50,550 nucleotides of DNA, taken from assembly GCA_903828645.1 (NCBI GenBank), contig CAIKNA010000007.1:1-50550 (forward strand). Reading direction: 5' to 3'. A program made the translations under genes and the position numbers. Position 1 is the stretch's first letter; every line of letters starts with the position of its first letter. Positions 33,200 to 42,205 of the stretch are shown in pieces. Below the pieces are notes generated by a model, which made no database searches, had not been told where the DNA came from, and saw only the letters and a list, made by a program, of their open reading frames with translations. Source of the DNA: an uncultured Bacteroidales bacterium. GTDB taxonomy: Bacteria; Bacteroidota; Bacteroidia; Bacteroidales; FEN-979.

Positions 33200-34354
33200 A
33201 TGAAAATCGGGATAGAAGGACAGCGGCTTTTTCGCAGCAAAAAACACGGCATGGACATGGTTGCGCTGGAACTCATCCGTAATCTTCAAAAAATTGATCA
33301 TGAAAACGATTATGTGCTCTTTATCAAACCCGATGAAGATGACGGCTGTTTGAAGGAAACCCCCCGTTTCAGGATTGTCCGGCTCGAAGGAGGGTTTTAC
33401 CCCCTCTGGGAACAGGTTGCCTTGCCGAAGGCTGCCAAAGCTGCAGGTTGCCAGATACTTCATTGCACCAGCAATACTGCGCCAGTCAATACAACCATCC
33501 CATTGGTTGTGACCCTCCATGACATCATCTACATGGAAAGCAGCTATGGGAAAATTTTAAGCGGCAGTGGAACTGCCTACCAGAAATTTGGCAATGCATA
33601 CCGGCGGATGATCGTACCAAAAATAGTTCAGAAAAGCAGGAAAATCATAACAGTTTCACATTTCGAGAAAGACCGGATCGGTGAATTCTTTGGAATCAGG
33701 GGTGATTCAAGGTTAACAGCTGTTTATAACGGGGTAAGCGAACATTTTAAACCTGTTACGGATCAAAAGGAGTTGACAAGGGTGAAAGAGAAATACCATC
33801 TTCCCGACCGGTTCTTTTTCTTCCTTGGTAACACCGATCCCAAAAAAAATACCCGGGGGACCCTGAATGCCTTTTCCGATTTTTTAAAACAATACGGGGG
33901 AGATTACCGCCTGGTCATGCTTGATTATGACCGGACCGAACTTGAAAAAATTCTGAATGAAATAGGTGATAAAGCATTGATTGACAGAATTGTACTCACC
34001 GGTTATGTGGTGAATACCGATTTACCAGCCATTTACAGCCTGTGTGAACTCTTTCTTTATCCTTCATTGCGGGAAAGTTTCGGGATCCCGATGCTTGAAG
34101 CAATGGCATGCGGCGTCCCGGTGATCACAAGTAATACTTCCTCGATGCCTGAAGTCTCCGGCGATGCTGCATATCTTGTTGATCCTTATGATCCCAAACA
34201 GATCACTGCAGCCATGAAAGATATTATGAACAATATCAGCCTCCGGCAGGATCTGGTCGGTAAAGGGCTGGCTCAGTCCGCCAGGTTCTCCTGGAGAAAG
34301 ATGGCGGAAGATGTCAAAGAAATTTATCAAACCGTAATACGTGAAAAAGCATAA
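33200..34354 (+). CDS. Glycosyltransferase family 4
   Basis: A GT-B fold enzyme: N-terminal Rossmann domain with GIEGQRLFRSKKHGMDM and HCTSNTAP, and C-terminal nucleotide-sugar domain with FFLGNTDPKKNTRG and PSLRESFGIPMLEAMACGVPVITS (the E-x7-E motif), then EVSGDAAYLVDPYDP. These match GT4 mannosyl/rhamnosyl-type transferases. Cytoplasmic, probably adding one sugar of the repeat unit. It is 26 bases after the QRRRW transferase and 24 before the acyltransferase. Confidence 0.93.
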   Translation: MKIGIEGQRLFRSKKHGMDMVALELIRNLQKIDHENDYVLFIKPDEDDGCLKETPRFRIVRLEGGFYPLWEQVALPKAAKAAGCQILHCTSNTAPVNTTIPLVVTLHDIIYMESSYGKILSGSGTAYQKFGNAYRRMIVPKIVQKSRKIITVSHFEKDRIGEFFGIRGDSRLTAVYNGVSEHFKPVTDQKELTRVKEKYHLPDRFFFFLGNTDPKKNTRGTLNAFSDFLKQYGGDYRLVMLDYDRTELEKILNEIGDKALIDRIVLTGYVVNTDLPAIYSLCELFLYPSLRESFGIPMLEAMACGVPVITSNTSSMPEVSGDAAYLVDPYDPKQITAAMKDIMNNISLRQDLVGKGLAQSARFSWRKMAEDVKEIYQTVIREKA

Positions 34355-34378
34355 ACAAAACATTTTACAAACAATCAG

Positions 34379-35533
34379 ATGGACAACAATAAAATTTACT
34401 TCCCGGGGCTGAACGGATTGCGGTTTTGGGCTGCCCTCATTGTGATCCTGCATCATGTGGAACAGTTCAAACTGTGGCAAAAAATGCCCAATTATTTCAC
34501 GATTCCATTCATTGAATCGGTTGGTCACCAGGGCGTTGCGCTCTTTTTTGTACTGAGTGGTTTTTTAATCACCTACCTGTTGCTGGCCGAATATCAAAAA
34601 ACCCATCACATTGCAGTTAAAAATTTCTACATCAGGAGGGTTTTACGTATCTGGCCGCTCTATTACCTGATCATGCTTATCGCATTCTTTATCCTCCCCC
34701 ATTTTATCACTATCGGGCCGGTTTCACAACTGCATGAACATTTCACTTTGAAAATCCTGTTGTTTTTATTCATGTTGCCAAACGTGCTGCGGGTGACCGA
34801 AGCTCCGGTTGTAGGCGCAAACCAGGCGTGGTCGGTCGGGGTTGAAGAACAATTTTACATCCTCTGGCCATTGCTAATCAGGACATTCCGCAAACATCTT
34901 CTCAAATTTCTTATTATTTTTATCATCCTGAAATTTTCGGTGACCGTAATCATGGCCATCACACTCGATCACATTCTCAGTCCCGACTTCAGGTACATGA
35001 TGTATTTAAGGACGATCCAGCGGTTCTGGGATCTGTTCCAGATCGAACAGATGTCGTTCGGTGCGATTGGTGCCTATGTACTTTTTCATAAAAAAGAGAA
35101 AATCCTGAATATCATTTATCTCCCTGTTACACAGATCCTGATGGCCATCGGAATCGTCATCCTGCTGCTCACAAGATTCCTGTTTATCGGACACACCCTG
35201 CTGGAAGCCTTGATTTTCGTCGTATTGATCATCAACATTTCAACCAATAAGAAATTCCATTTAAAACTTGAAAACTCCTGGTACGCATACCTGGGTAACA
35301 TATCCTACGGGATTTACATGTATCATACGCTTTGCATCGCCATCACCATGACCATCCTGCAGAAGATAGGGCTGGACAAAGAAAACTGGATTGCCTTTAA
35401 TGCGCTCCTTTATACCGCATCAATTATCCTTACCATCGCACTTGCAGGATTATCCTATAAATATTATGAATCATATTTCCTGACGCTGAAACAAAAGTTC
35501 ATGATCATCATTAGTTCCACCAAAAAGGTCTGA
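34379..35533 (+). CDS. Acyltransferase family 3 (OafA/YrhL-like) polysaccharide O-acyltransferase
   Basis: About ten membrane helices with the family motifs: GLNGLRFWAALIVILHH near the N-terminus (catalytic-site His), GVALFFVLSGFLITYLL, RRVLRIWPLYY and WSVGVEEQFYILWPLL. These proteins transfer acetyl or similar groups from the cytoplasm to sugars on the other side of the inner membrane. It probably decorates the polysaccharide made by this cluster. It starts 24 bases after the GT4 gene and ends 5 bases before the beta-helix gene. Confidence 0.93.
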   Translation: MDNNKIYFPGLNGLRFWAALIVILHHVEQFKLWQKMPNYFTIPFIESVGHQGVALFFVLSGFLITYLLLAEYQKTHHIAVKNFYIRRVLRIWPLYYLIMLIAFFILPHFITIGPVSQLHEHFTLKILLFLFMLPNVLRVTEAPVVGANQAWSVGVEEQFYILWPLLIRTFRKHLLKFLIIFIILKFSVTVIMAITLDHILSPDFRYMMYLRTIQRFWDLFQIEQMSFGAIGAYVLFHKKEKILNIIYLPVTQILMAIGIVILLLTRFLFIGHTLLEALIFVVLIINISTNKKFHLKLENSWYAYLGNISYGIYMYHTLCIAITMTILQKIGLDKENWIAFNALLYTASIILTIALAGLSYKYYESYFLTLKQKFMIIISSTKKV

Positions 35534-35538
35534 TCGGA

Positions 35539-37212
35539 ATGAAGAAGGTTATTTTTTCATTTCTTTTTCTAATACTGCCTGGCTTGACAGATTCCATTGC
35601 CCAGGGAGCGGTTGTTCAGATCGACACGGCTTCAACCATTGCTGATGCTTCTTTGCCACCATTTGACCAGGTAAAACCCGGTGATACACTTCTCCTGGAA
35701 CCAGGACGACGCTCTTTCCTTATTATCAGGAATTTCCTCGGGGCACCAGGAATTCCAATTATCATCATCAATGGTAATGGAGCAGTTTTGATAGAGACAG
35801 ACCACTATTTCGGGATTTCCATACGCAACTGCAGGTATTTCAGGCTAACCGGATCGGGAGACACTTCTGTTTTTTATGGTATTGCCGTCCAGCATATTCC
35901 GGGTGGAAGCGCAATTGGCATCGGTGAAATGAGCTCGGATTTTGAAGTCGATCACATTTCCATTGAACATGTATCCGGTGGGGGAATTTATGCCAAAACA
36001 GATCCTGACTGTTCCTTTAGCTCCACCCGTGAAAAATTCACCCAATTCAACACGATCATCCATGACAACTATATTGCCGATGTGGGGATGGAAGGATTGT
36101 ATATCGGCAGTACCAAATATTTTGGTCAAACCATTAACTGCAATGGGTTTGACACCTTATTGCTGCCATGCCTGCTGATTGGTGTCCATGTGTTTAACAA
36201 CATTATAAAATACACCGGTTGGGACGGAATGCAGATCAGTTCCGCATCCTCTGGCTGCCAGATTTACCACAATACGGTAATGTACGACAGCCAGAAAGAA
36301 TTTTACAACCAAATGTCGGGCATCTTAATCGGAGGAGGATCCAAATGTGATTGCTTTAACAACAATATCAGCAATGGCAATGGCAATGGCATTGAAAGTC
36401 ATGGACTTGGCGGTTACAAAATATACAACAACCTCATTGTTGATGCAGGCAGGGGTTTCCTCCCCAATGACACCACCCAGATGATTCACGGTATTTTTCT
36501 CAATGATATAACCGGTCAGTCTGATTCATCTTACAATATCATGTTTAACGACATCATCAATCCAAAATCAGATGGGATCCGTTTTGCAAGCCTGCTCAGC
36601 AGGAACAACCTGATCGCTTCGAATGCGATTATCAATCCCGGGAACTTTAATTTTTACCAAAACGGCCACACCAGTTTCAAAGGGGTGGATTCCTATATCA
36701 TGTTCCCCGAACCCGGGTTTGACGGTTTGGTCAAGAATAATTTTTTTTCAAGAGTAGCCGGCGAGGCAAAGTTTGAGGAGAATGGACTTTCGTTGCGTCC
36801 TGATTCCCCGCTCATCAATGCCGGATATCCGGATACCGAAAACATTATGTTCGATTTCAACAACCATCCCAGGGTTTTCGGCACATACGCTGACATTGGC
36901 GCTTATGAATATAATCCGGCCTATATTGGAATTCCCGAAAACCAATGGCCGGTTAAACCGGATCCGGGTGTATTTCCCGATCCGGTTAACCAATTTCTTG
37001 TCATCAGGTTTGATGCTCCTGTCCAATCAGAGTTGGTCCTTGACATTATTGATTTCCAGGGAAAAATTGTATTGCAAAAAAAGTATCCTGAACATCCGGG
37101 AGGGGAAATGACCTGCATTACAGATGTAGGACAGATGATACCAGGTATCTATTTCTATTCTCTTCATTCGGATGGAAAATTTTCGACCGGCAGGTTCATC
37201 AAATCAAATTAA
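35539..37212 (+). CDS. Secreted right-handed beta-helix protein with T9SS-type C-terminus
   Basis: Signal peptide (1-21, cleaved near SIAQG). Residues about 60-440 show the Asn- and Gly-rich repeating strands of a right-handed parallel beta-helix (NNNISNGNGNGIESHG, NLIVDAGRGFL, NDIINPKSDGIRF), a fold found in polysaccharide lyases, epimerases and glycosidases. A GAYEY end segment is followed by a C-terminal type A sorting domain (FPDPVNQFLVIRF ... GIYFYSLHSDGKFSTGRFI), in which the usual YPNP is FPDP. Secretion to the surface is therefore likely. Located inside the polysaccharide cluster, 5 bases after an acyltransferase, it may bind, cut or modify the exported polymer. No catalytic residues could be assigned. 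Confidence 0.85.
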   Translation: MKKVIFSFLFLILPGLTDSIAQGAVVQIDTASTIADASLPPFDQVKPGDTLLLEPGRRSFLIIRNFLGAPGIPIIIINGNGAVLIETDHYFGISIRNCRYFRLTGSGDTSVFYGIAVQHIPGGSAIGIGEMSSDFEVDHISIEHVSGGGIYAKTDPDCSFSSTREKFTQFNTIIHDNYIADVGMEGLYIGSTKYFGQTINCNGFDTLLLPCLLIGVHVFNNIIKYTGWDGMQISSASSGCQIYHNTVMYDSQKEFYNQMSGILIGGGSKCDCFNNNISNGNGNGIESHGLGGYKIYNNLIVDAGRGFLPNDTTQMIHGIFLNDITGQSDSSYNIMFNDIINPKSDGIRFASLLSRNNLIASNAIINPGNFNFYQNGHTSFKGVDSYIMFPEPGFDGLVKNNFFSRVAGEAKFEENGLSLRPDSPLINAGYPDTENIMFDFNNHPRVFGTYADIGAYEYNPAYIGIPENQWPVKPDPGVFPDPVNQFLVIRFDAPVQSELVLDIIDFQGKIVLQKKYPEHPGGEMTCITDVGQMIPGIYFYSLHSDGKFSTGRFIKSN

Positions 37213-37265
37213 TGGATACCAGGGTTTACAACAAAGAGTACGAATACTTTAACAGTGAAATTTAG

Positions 37266-37273
37266 TATATTTG
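37266..37273 (+). promoter_or_regulatory. Possible internal -7 box (TATATTTG) before the TolC-like gene
   Basis: TATATTTG is an exact TAnnTTTG match but lies only 6 bases before the ATG at 37280, so a transcript from it would be leaderless or nearly so. No good -33 element is seen. It may be a chance match in the polysaccharide operon. Confidence 0.3.
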
Positions 37274-37279
37274 CCAATT

Positions 37280-38044
37280 ATGAGACGTTTTTGCGCCATC
37301 TTTCTTTTGACATTTCCCTGCATGGTTTTATCTTTAGCCGGGATTGCACAAACACCAAGGCATTTTAACATCACGACGGATGATATCAGCACGATGATCC
37401 CGCCCCTTCATGATCTCATCGACTCTGCCATCGTCAACAATTCCGGTATTAAATCCGTTGATCTGCAAATTATTATAAATAAATACGCACTGCAAACAAA
37501 CCGAAACTACTGGACAAGGAACTTAAGCGTACTGGCAGAAGTCAGGTATGGCAATTTCACCAGTTATACTTCTGATCTTGCTACTAATGCAAACCTTGCC
37601 ACAACCAGGGGAGAATTCAGATACGGGTTCGGCGGTTCATTAAAATTTCCAATCCAGGATTTGCTTGATCGTAAAAACCAGATCAGGATTGCTCAAACGC
37701 AGATTAACCTTGCCAGGAGCGTGGCAGAAGAGAAACAGAGTGAACTGCGCAAAATAGTGATTATGCAGTATAATGAGCTGATCCTGAAACAACGGTTGAT
37801 GAAATTATCAGCAAAAAACATTGAAACTGAAAAGATCAATATGCAAATGGTGGAAAAAGAGTTTCTGAACGGCGTTCTTCCGCTCAGCGAATATGCCCGT
37901 TTGTCTGGGATTGTTTCGGATACAGAGGCGAAGTTTGAGAATGCACGAATGGACTTCCTTACTGCTTACATGATTCTGGAGGAGGTTGTTGGCATGAAAT
38001 TCAAAGTAGTTATTAGCGCACCAGGGACGGATGAACATCACTGA
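37280..38044 (+). CDS. Short TolC-family-like periplasmic/outer-membrane protein
   Basis: I use the ATG at 37280; a TTG three codons upstream overlaps a promoter-like box. A signal peptide (1-22, ending AGIAQ) precedes about 230 residues that resemble one half of a TolC/outer-membrane efflux protein: a beta segment with VLAEVRYGNF and FRYGFGGSLKFPIQDLLDRKN, then long amphipathic helices (RIAQTQINLARSVAEEKQSELRKIVI). Full-length TolC proteins have two such halves in about 450 residues, so this may form part of an export channel or a periplasmic scaffold. Its stop overlaps the co-polymerase start by 14 bases, implying coupled translation and a shared export role. Confidence 0.78.
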   Translation: MRRFCAIFLLTFPCMVLSLAGIAQTPRHFNITTDDISTMIPPLHDLIDSAIVNNSGIKSVDLQIIINKYALQTNRNYWTRNLSVLAEVRYGNFTSYTSDLATNANLATTRGEFRYGFGGSLKFPIQDLLDRKNQIRIAQTQINLARSVAEEKQSELRKIVIMQYNELILKQRLMKLSAKNIETEKINMQMVEKEFLNGVLPLSEYARLSGIVSDTEAKFENARMDFLTAYMILEEVVGMKFKVVISAPGTDEHH

Positions 38045-40781
38045 ACTTTTACGATTGCTTAGGAAGCATCTTGTATTGTTGCTTTTCACGCCAATAATGA
38101 TGGCCCTGTTGGTTATGTTTTTCACAAGGAAGCCTTCTTATACATATTCATCCGAAACCACCCTGTATACCGGGATCGCTTCAGGGTCCAGCGTGGAAAT
38201 GGACAAATCATTCAGCTATTTCGCAAACAACACTGCATTCGATAACCTTATCAATGTAATCAATTCTCGCGAAACACAGCAGGAAGTTGCAATCCGAATG
38301 CTGGCCCTGCATCTCATGCTTGACAGTTACGATCCGAATTATATCTCAAAACAATCGTTTATCAACCTCAGGAGCATTACTCCTCCTTCTATTTTCAAAC
38401 TGGTTGTAAAAAACGGGAAAAATCTTAAACCGAAAAAATACAATTCAGGCAAAACCATTATTAAAGCCGCTGAGCCTGCTCCATCTCCCAAAAAACCGGC
38501 TACAAAAGAATACAAGACTTACACTGTTAACCCCGGGCAGACCTTGTATGCCATCTCAAAACAATTTAACCTGACTGTCGACCAATTAAAGCAGATAAAC
38601 GGCATTACCGATAACACAATCACTCCCGGGCAGGTGTTACGGGTCGGTGTTGCTTCAGGCGGAGTCGGGGAGAGCATGGAAACCAAATCTGTTTCACAGG
38701 ATGATTCTACCCCCGATTCCGTAACGGTTAATAAAACCTTCTCCTTTAAAGATCTCGATACTTCGAATACCGGGAAGATCCAACCGGCTTCAATTGACCA
38801 GGCAGCCTATGAGCAAACAGTTGCAAACCTTCGGGCGTTTATGGCCAAAAACGACACGAACTTCATCTATAGGTTACTCTATTTCAAGGATCCTCATTAT
38901 TCACTCGACGCAATCTCCAAAATTACGGTCCAAAGGATCGGAAGCAGCGACCTGGTAAGGTTGAAATATGATTCAGATGATCCGGGCATTTGCAGGCAGA
39001 CACTTGCCCTTATTACAGAAGTATGTATAGAAAACTATAAAAATATCAAGGAGAACCGTTCGGATGCGGTGGTGAAATATTTTGAATTCCAGGTTGACCA
39101 GGCAGCAGGACGCCTGAAAGTCGGAGAAGACAAGCTGCTGAAGTTCAACGAGGATCATAACATCATCAACTATTACGAGCAAAGCAAGGCGGTTGCGAAT
39201 GTGAAAGAGGACCTCGATGTGAGTTATCATAATAAACGTATTAAACTTGCCGGTACCCAGGCTGCCATCAGGCGGATAGAGGAAAAGCTTGGGAACCAGC
39301 AGCAAATTCAATTGAGCAACACTTCAATCATTGAAAAACGGAACCAACTCGGGGAGATCAATGCGAAAATTGCGACTGCGGAAACAGTAGGGTTTGGAGA
39401 TAGCATTGACGAAAAATCGCTTGTAAAACTTAAACTAAAAGCCGAAAAGCTCAAGGAAGAGATGCGAAATGCGGTGAACAAGCTTTACAGCTATGGCAAC
39501 ACAACGGAAGGTTTGCCAATTGCCACACTGCTTAATGACTGGCTCAACAATGTGATCGATTATGAAGATACCAAAGCCGGCCTTGATGTACTCGGTGAGC
39601 GAATCGTTGAATTCCAGAAACAATATGCCATTTATGCACCTGCGGGAGCAAATATCAAACGGATAGAGCGGGAAATCAATGTTTCCGAGCAGGAGTTTCT
39701 TGAATTGCTGCATGGACTGAACCTGGCCAAACTTAAAATGCAGGATGCCGAGCTTTCTTCCAGCATTAAAACCGTAGATCCCCCTTTCCTGCCATTGACT
39801 CCGAATCCGACAAAACGGAGCATTTTGATTATCGTTGCCGGACTCATTGGTTTTATCATCGTCCTTGGTACAATCCTGATGATGGAATATTTTGATGAAA
39901 CACTCAAGAATCCAAAAAAAGCTTCAAAAATCCTTAACCTTAATCCGGCCGGTATATTCCCGAAAATATTCCTCGAAACCGGGTCACTTAATTTCCTGTT
40001 TGTCGTTAACCGCCTTCTGGAGATGATTATTCAGCAGGTCACCCTCTATCCCAAAGAAAAAACTGCAGGAAACGAACCAAGAACATTGCTATTTTTTAGC
40101 ACTTTAAGCAATGAAGGGAAAACCGTCCTTGTTGGGAATCTTGCATTGAAACTTAAAAAGCAGGGTAAAAAAGTCCTGGTGCTTATTTTTTCGCGTGAAT
40201 CATTGCGTAAAACAGAACTCTCACAACTCGGATACTCCGAAGAACCGGCCCAGTTAACCACTTCGGGTGCCATCAAAAAAAAGCACCGCTTTTCATTTTT
40301 TACTCGCCTGATCGGGTATGGCGACACGCGCGTAGATTACGAAAGCCCTTTTCTTGATGCACCTGCCTCAAGGCTTGACACAGATGAACTCCTGTATTAT
40401 AATGTTGACAGCGGCTTTTTTTCCACAAGCCATTATACCGAATTGCTCAGGGGAAACCAATTTACAATCCCCTATATCCCTGATTATGTTTTAATTGAAC
40501 TTCCTCCTATCCTTTACTATCCTTATCCACCCAAATTAATTGCCTCCGCTGATATTGCGCTTTTAGTTTGCCGGGCCAATAATGTCTGGTCCCAGGCTGA
40601 CCAGAGTGCGCTTGACAGTTTTATGAAACTTACAATCAATGCCCCGCTTTTCCTGCTCAATGGAGTTGAATTACAGGTTATTGAATCAGTTTTGGGCGAT
40701 TTGCCAAAAAAACGCAGCCGATTGCGCAGAATTTTCAAAAAAGTCGTTCATTTTCAATTTTTCACCCGGTATCAACCATAA
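38031..40781 (+). CDS. Polysaccharide co-polymerase (Wzz/GumC type) with LysM insert and degenerate BY-kinase domain
   Basis: Two membrane helices (about 14-31 and 597-618) bracket a large periplasmic domain with long coiled coils (about 340-580), as in Wzz/GumC chain-length regulators. A complete LysM domain sits at residues 163-207 (YTVNPGQTLYAISKQFNL), between the first Wzz strand region and the coiled coil, flanked by a Pro/Lys-rich linker. The cytoplasmic C-terminus (680-916) is homologous to BY-type tyrosine kinases, with SNEGKT (693-698) at Walker A. Walker A' (VLVLIF) has no aspartate, Walker B reads VLIELPP, and no tyrosine cluster is present, so kinase activity is doubtful. It likely controls chain length and links the complex to peptidoglycan. 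A 14-base overlap couples it to the TolC-like gene. Confidence 0.9.
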   Translation: MNITELLRLLRKHLVLLLFTPIMMALLVMFFTRKPSYTYSSETTLYTGIASGSSVEMDKSFSYFANNTAFDNLINVINSRETQQEVAIRMLALHLMLDSYDPNYISKQSFINLRSITPPSIFKLVVKNGKNLKPKKYNSGKTIIKAAEPAPSPKKPATKEYKTYTVNPGQTLYAISKQFNLTVDQLKQINGITDNTITPGQVLRVGVASGGVGESMETKSVSQDDSTPDSVTVNKTFSFKDLDTSNTGKIQPASIDQAAYEQTVANLRAFMAKNDTNFIYRLLYFKDPHYSLDAISKITVQRIGSSDLVRLKYDSDDPGICRQTLALITEVCIENYKNIKENRSDAVVKYFEFQVDQAAGRLKVGEDKLLKFNEDHNIINYYEQSKAVANVKEDLDVSYHNKRIKLAGTQAAIRRIEEKLGNQQQIQLSNTSIIEKRNQLGEINAKIATAETVGFGDSIDEKSLVKLKLKAEKLKEEMRNAVNKLYSYGNTTEGLPIATLLNDWLNNVIDYEDTKAGLDVLGERIVEFQKQYAIYAPAGANIKRIEREINVSEQEFLELLHGLNLAKLKMQDAELSSSIKTVDPPFLPLTPNPTKRSILIIVAGLIGFIIVLGTILMMEYFDETLKNPKKASKILNLNPAGIFPKIFLETGSLNFLFVVNRLLEMIIQQVTLYPKEKTAGNEPRTLLFFSTLSNEGKTVLVGNLALKLKKQGKKVLVLIFSRESLRKTELSQLGYSEEPAQLTTSGAIKKKHRFSFFTRLIGYGDTRVDYESPFLDAPASRLDTDELLYYNVDSGFFSTSHYTELLRGNQFTIPYIPDYVLIELPPILYYPYPPKLIASADIALLVCRANNVWSQADQSALDSFMKLTINAPLFLLNGVELQVIESVLGDLPKKRSRLRRIFKKVVHFQFFTRYQP

Positions 40782-40792
40782 TTCATGCCTCG

Positions 40793-42160
40793 ATGAAAGC
40801 TGCCATTCAGAAGATAATACATGAAGCAAACTTTCTGTCTTTGGCAGGCAATCTGACATTCGCTTTTTTTGGCTTTGCGGGGTTTGCAATTCTTGCCCGC
40901 AGTTTTCCACTGGATGTATTCGGACAGTGGGTATTGTATATTTCATCAGCCACCTTTGTCGAAATGTTCCGGTTCGGAATCACAAATACTGCAATCGTCC
41001 GTTACCTTTCAGGTGTGGACAATGATGAAAGATTGAAATTTATCGGGTCCAACGGACTCATAGGAACGGTAGCGACTATCGGAATATCCATAATTTTATG
41101 GTCCTGCCATCTTTTTTTTGCAGAGCCCATCAGGCATGTCGGATACGAACTCTTTTTCACATGGTATCCGCTGCTTGCATTTTTCAATTTGCCATTCAAC
41201 ACTGCATTGGTTGTAATGCAGGCGGACCAGAAGTTTGGTAAAATTCTTTGGATAAAGTCGGTGAACAGTGGGGGCTTTTTCCTTATCTTACTCATCAATT
41301 ACCTGTTTCTAAATATGACGTTGATGCAGTTGATCTGGGTGCAACTTGGAATCAACCTTCTTACCTCCGCAATTTGCATATTCAACGGCTGGGACGGACT
41401 GAGGTACATGATGAAAGCGACGTCCCGGACCAACAAGGTGTTGTTGAATTTCGGAAAATACACAACCTTCACGCTGATTGGCACAAATCTGCTCAGAAGC
41501 GCAGACACACTGATCATCAGCCTGAGCCCGCTGGGTACTGCTGCCGTTGCCTTGTACAGCATCCCCATGAAGCTTACTGAACTGCAGCAGATTCCATTGA
41601 GGAGCTTTGCAGCTACCGCTTTTCCAAAACTATCGAAAGCAAGTATCCTTGGAAAAGTTGAGGAGGTTAAATCTCTGTTTTATGAATACTCCGGTGCCAT
41701 GACCTACCTATTCATCGTTATAAGTCTGACCACTTTCGTTTTTGCCGATTTTTTTGTTTTAATCCTTGGAGGGCACAAATACCTGGGAACTGATCCTGTG
41801 ACAGGTTCGAGTGCAGCCATGATTGTAAGAATATTCTCGGTTTATGGACTCTTTTTACCGCTCGACCGGATGACAGGACTCGGACTGGACAGTATCAACA
41901 GACCCGACCGGAATTTAATAAAAGTGGGATGCATGGTACTTGCCAATGTGATCGGCGATTTGATTGCGGTATTTATTTTCAAGTCTCTGGCTGTCATCGC
42001 CATTGCCTCTGTAATATTCACAATGCTTGGTGTCTGGATAGGATATTACTTCCTTGACCAGGAACTCCGGCTCGACCACAACAATATCTTTTCTGCAGGA
42101 TTAGGCTTCTATAAAACTATGTATGTGAAATTCAGGAAAACAAGGATCCAACGGGTTTGA
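40793..42160 (+). CDS. Polysaccharide flippase (Wzx/MATE-like)
   Basis: The 455-residue protein has about 12-14 predicted membrane helices, an N-terminal region with FGFAGFAILARSFPLDVFGQWVLYIS (typical of oligosaccharide flippases) and a mid-region LRSADTLIISLSPLGTAAVALYSIPMKL. These features match Wzx-type MOP-family flippases, which move undecaprenyl-linked repeat units across the inner membrane. It is 11 bases after the co-polymerase gene and before the O-antigen ligase/polymerase-like gene, the expected export order. Confidence 0.9.
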   Translation: MKAAIQKIIHEANFLSLAGNLTFAFFGFAGFAILARSFPLDVFGQWVLYISSATFVEMFRFGITNTAIVRYLSGVDNDERLKFIGSNGLIGTVATIGISIILWSCHLFFAEPIRHVGYELFFTWYPLLAFFNLPFNTALVVMQADQKFGKILWIKSVNSGGFFLILLINYLFLNMTLMQLIWVQLGINLLTSAICIFNGWDGLRYMMKATSRTNKVLLNFGKYTTFTLIGTNLLRSADTLIISLSPLGTAAVALYSIPMKLTELQQIPLRSFAATAFPKLSKASILGKVEEVKSLFYEYSGAMTYLFIVISLTTFVFADFFVLILGGHKYLGTDPVTGSSAAMIVRIFSVYGLFLPLDRMTGLGLDSINRPDRNLIKVGCMVLANVIGDLIAVFIFKSLAVIAIASVIFTMLGVWIGYYFLDQELRLDHNNIFSAGLGFYKTMYVKFRKTRIQRV

Positions 42161-42205
42161 TGAATCGAAAAATTGAAAATCCCGGGGTTTCTGAAATAGC
42201 AATTG

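Noticed and set aside
37271-37279. TTG start three codons upstream of the TolC-like gene
   Set aside because: The TTG overlaps a TATATTTG box and the ATG at 37280 begins a normal signal peptide.
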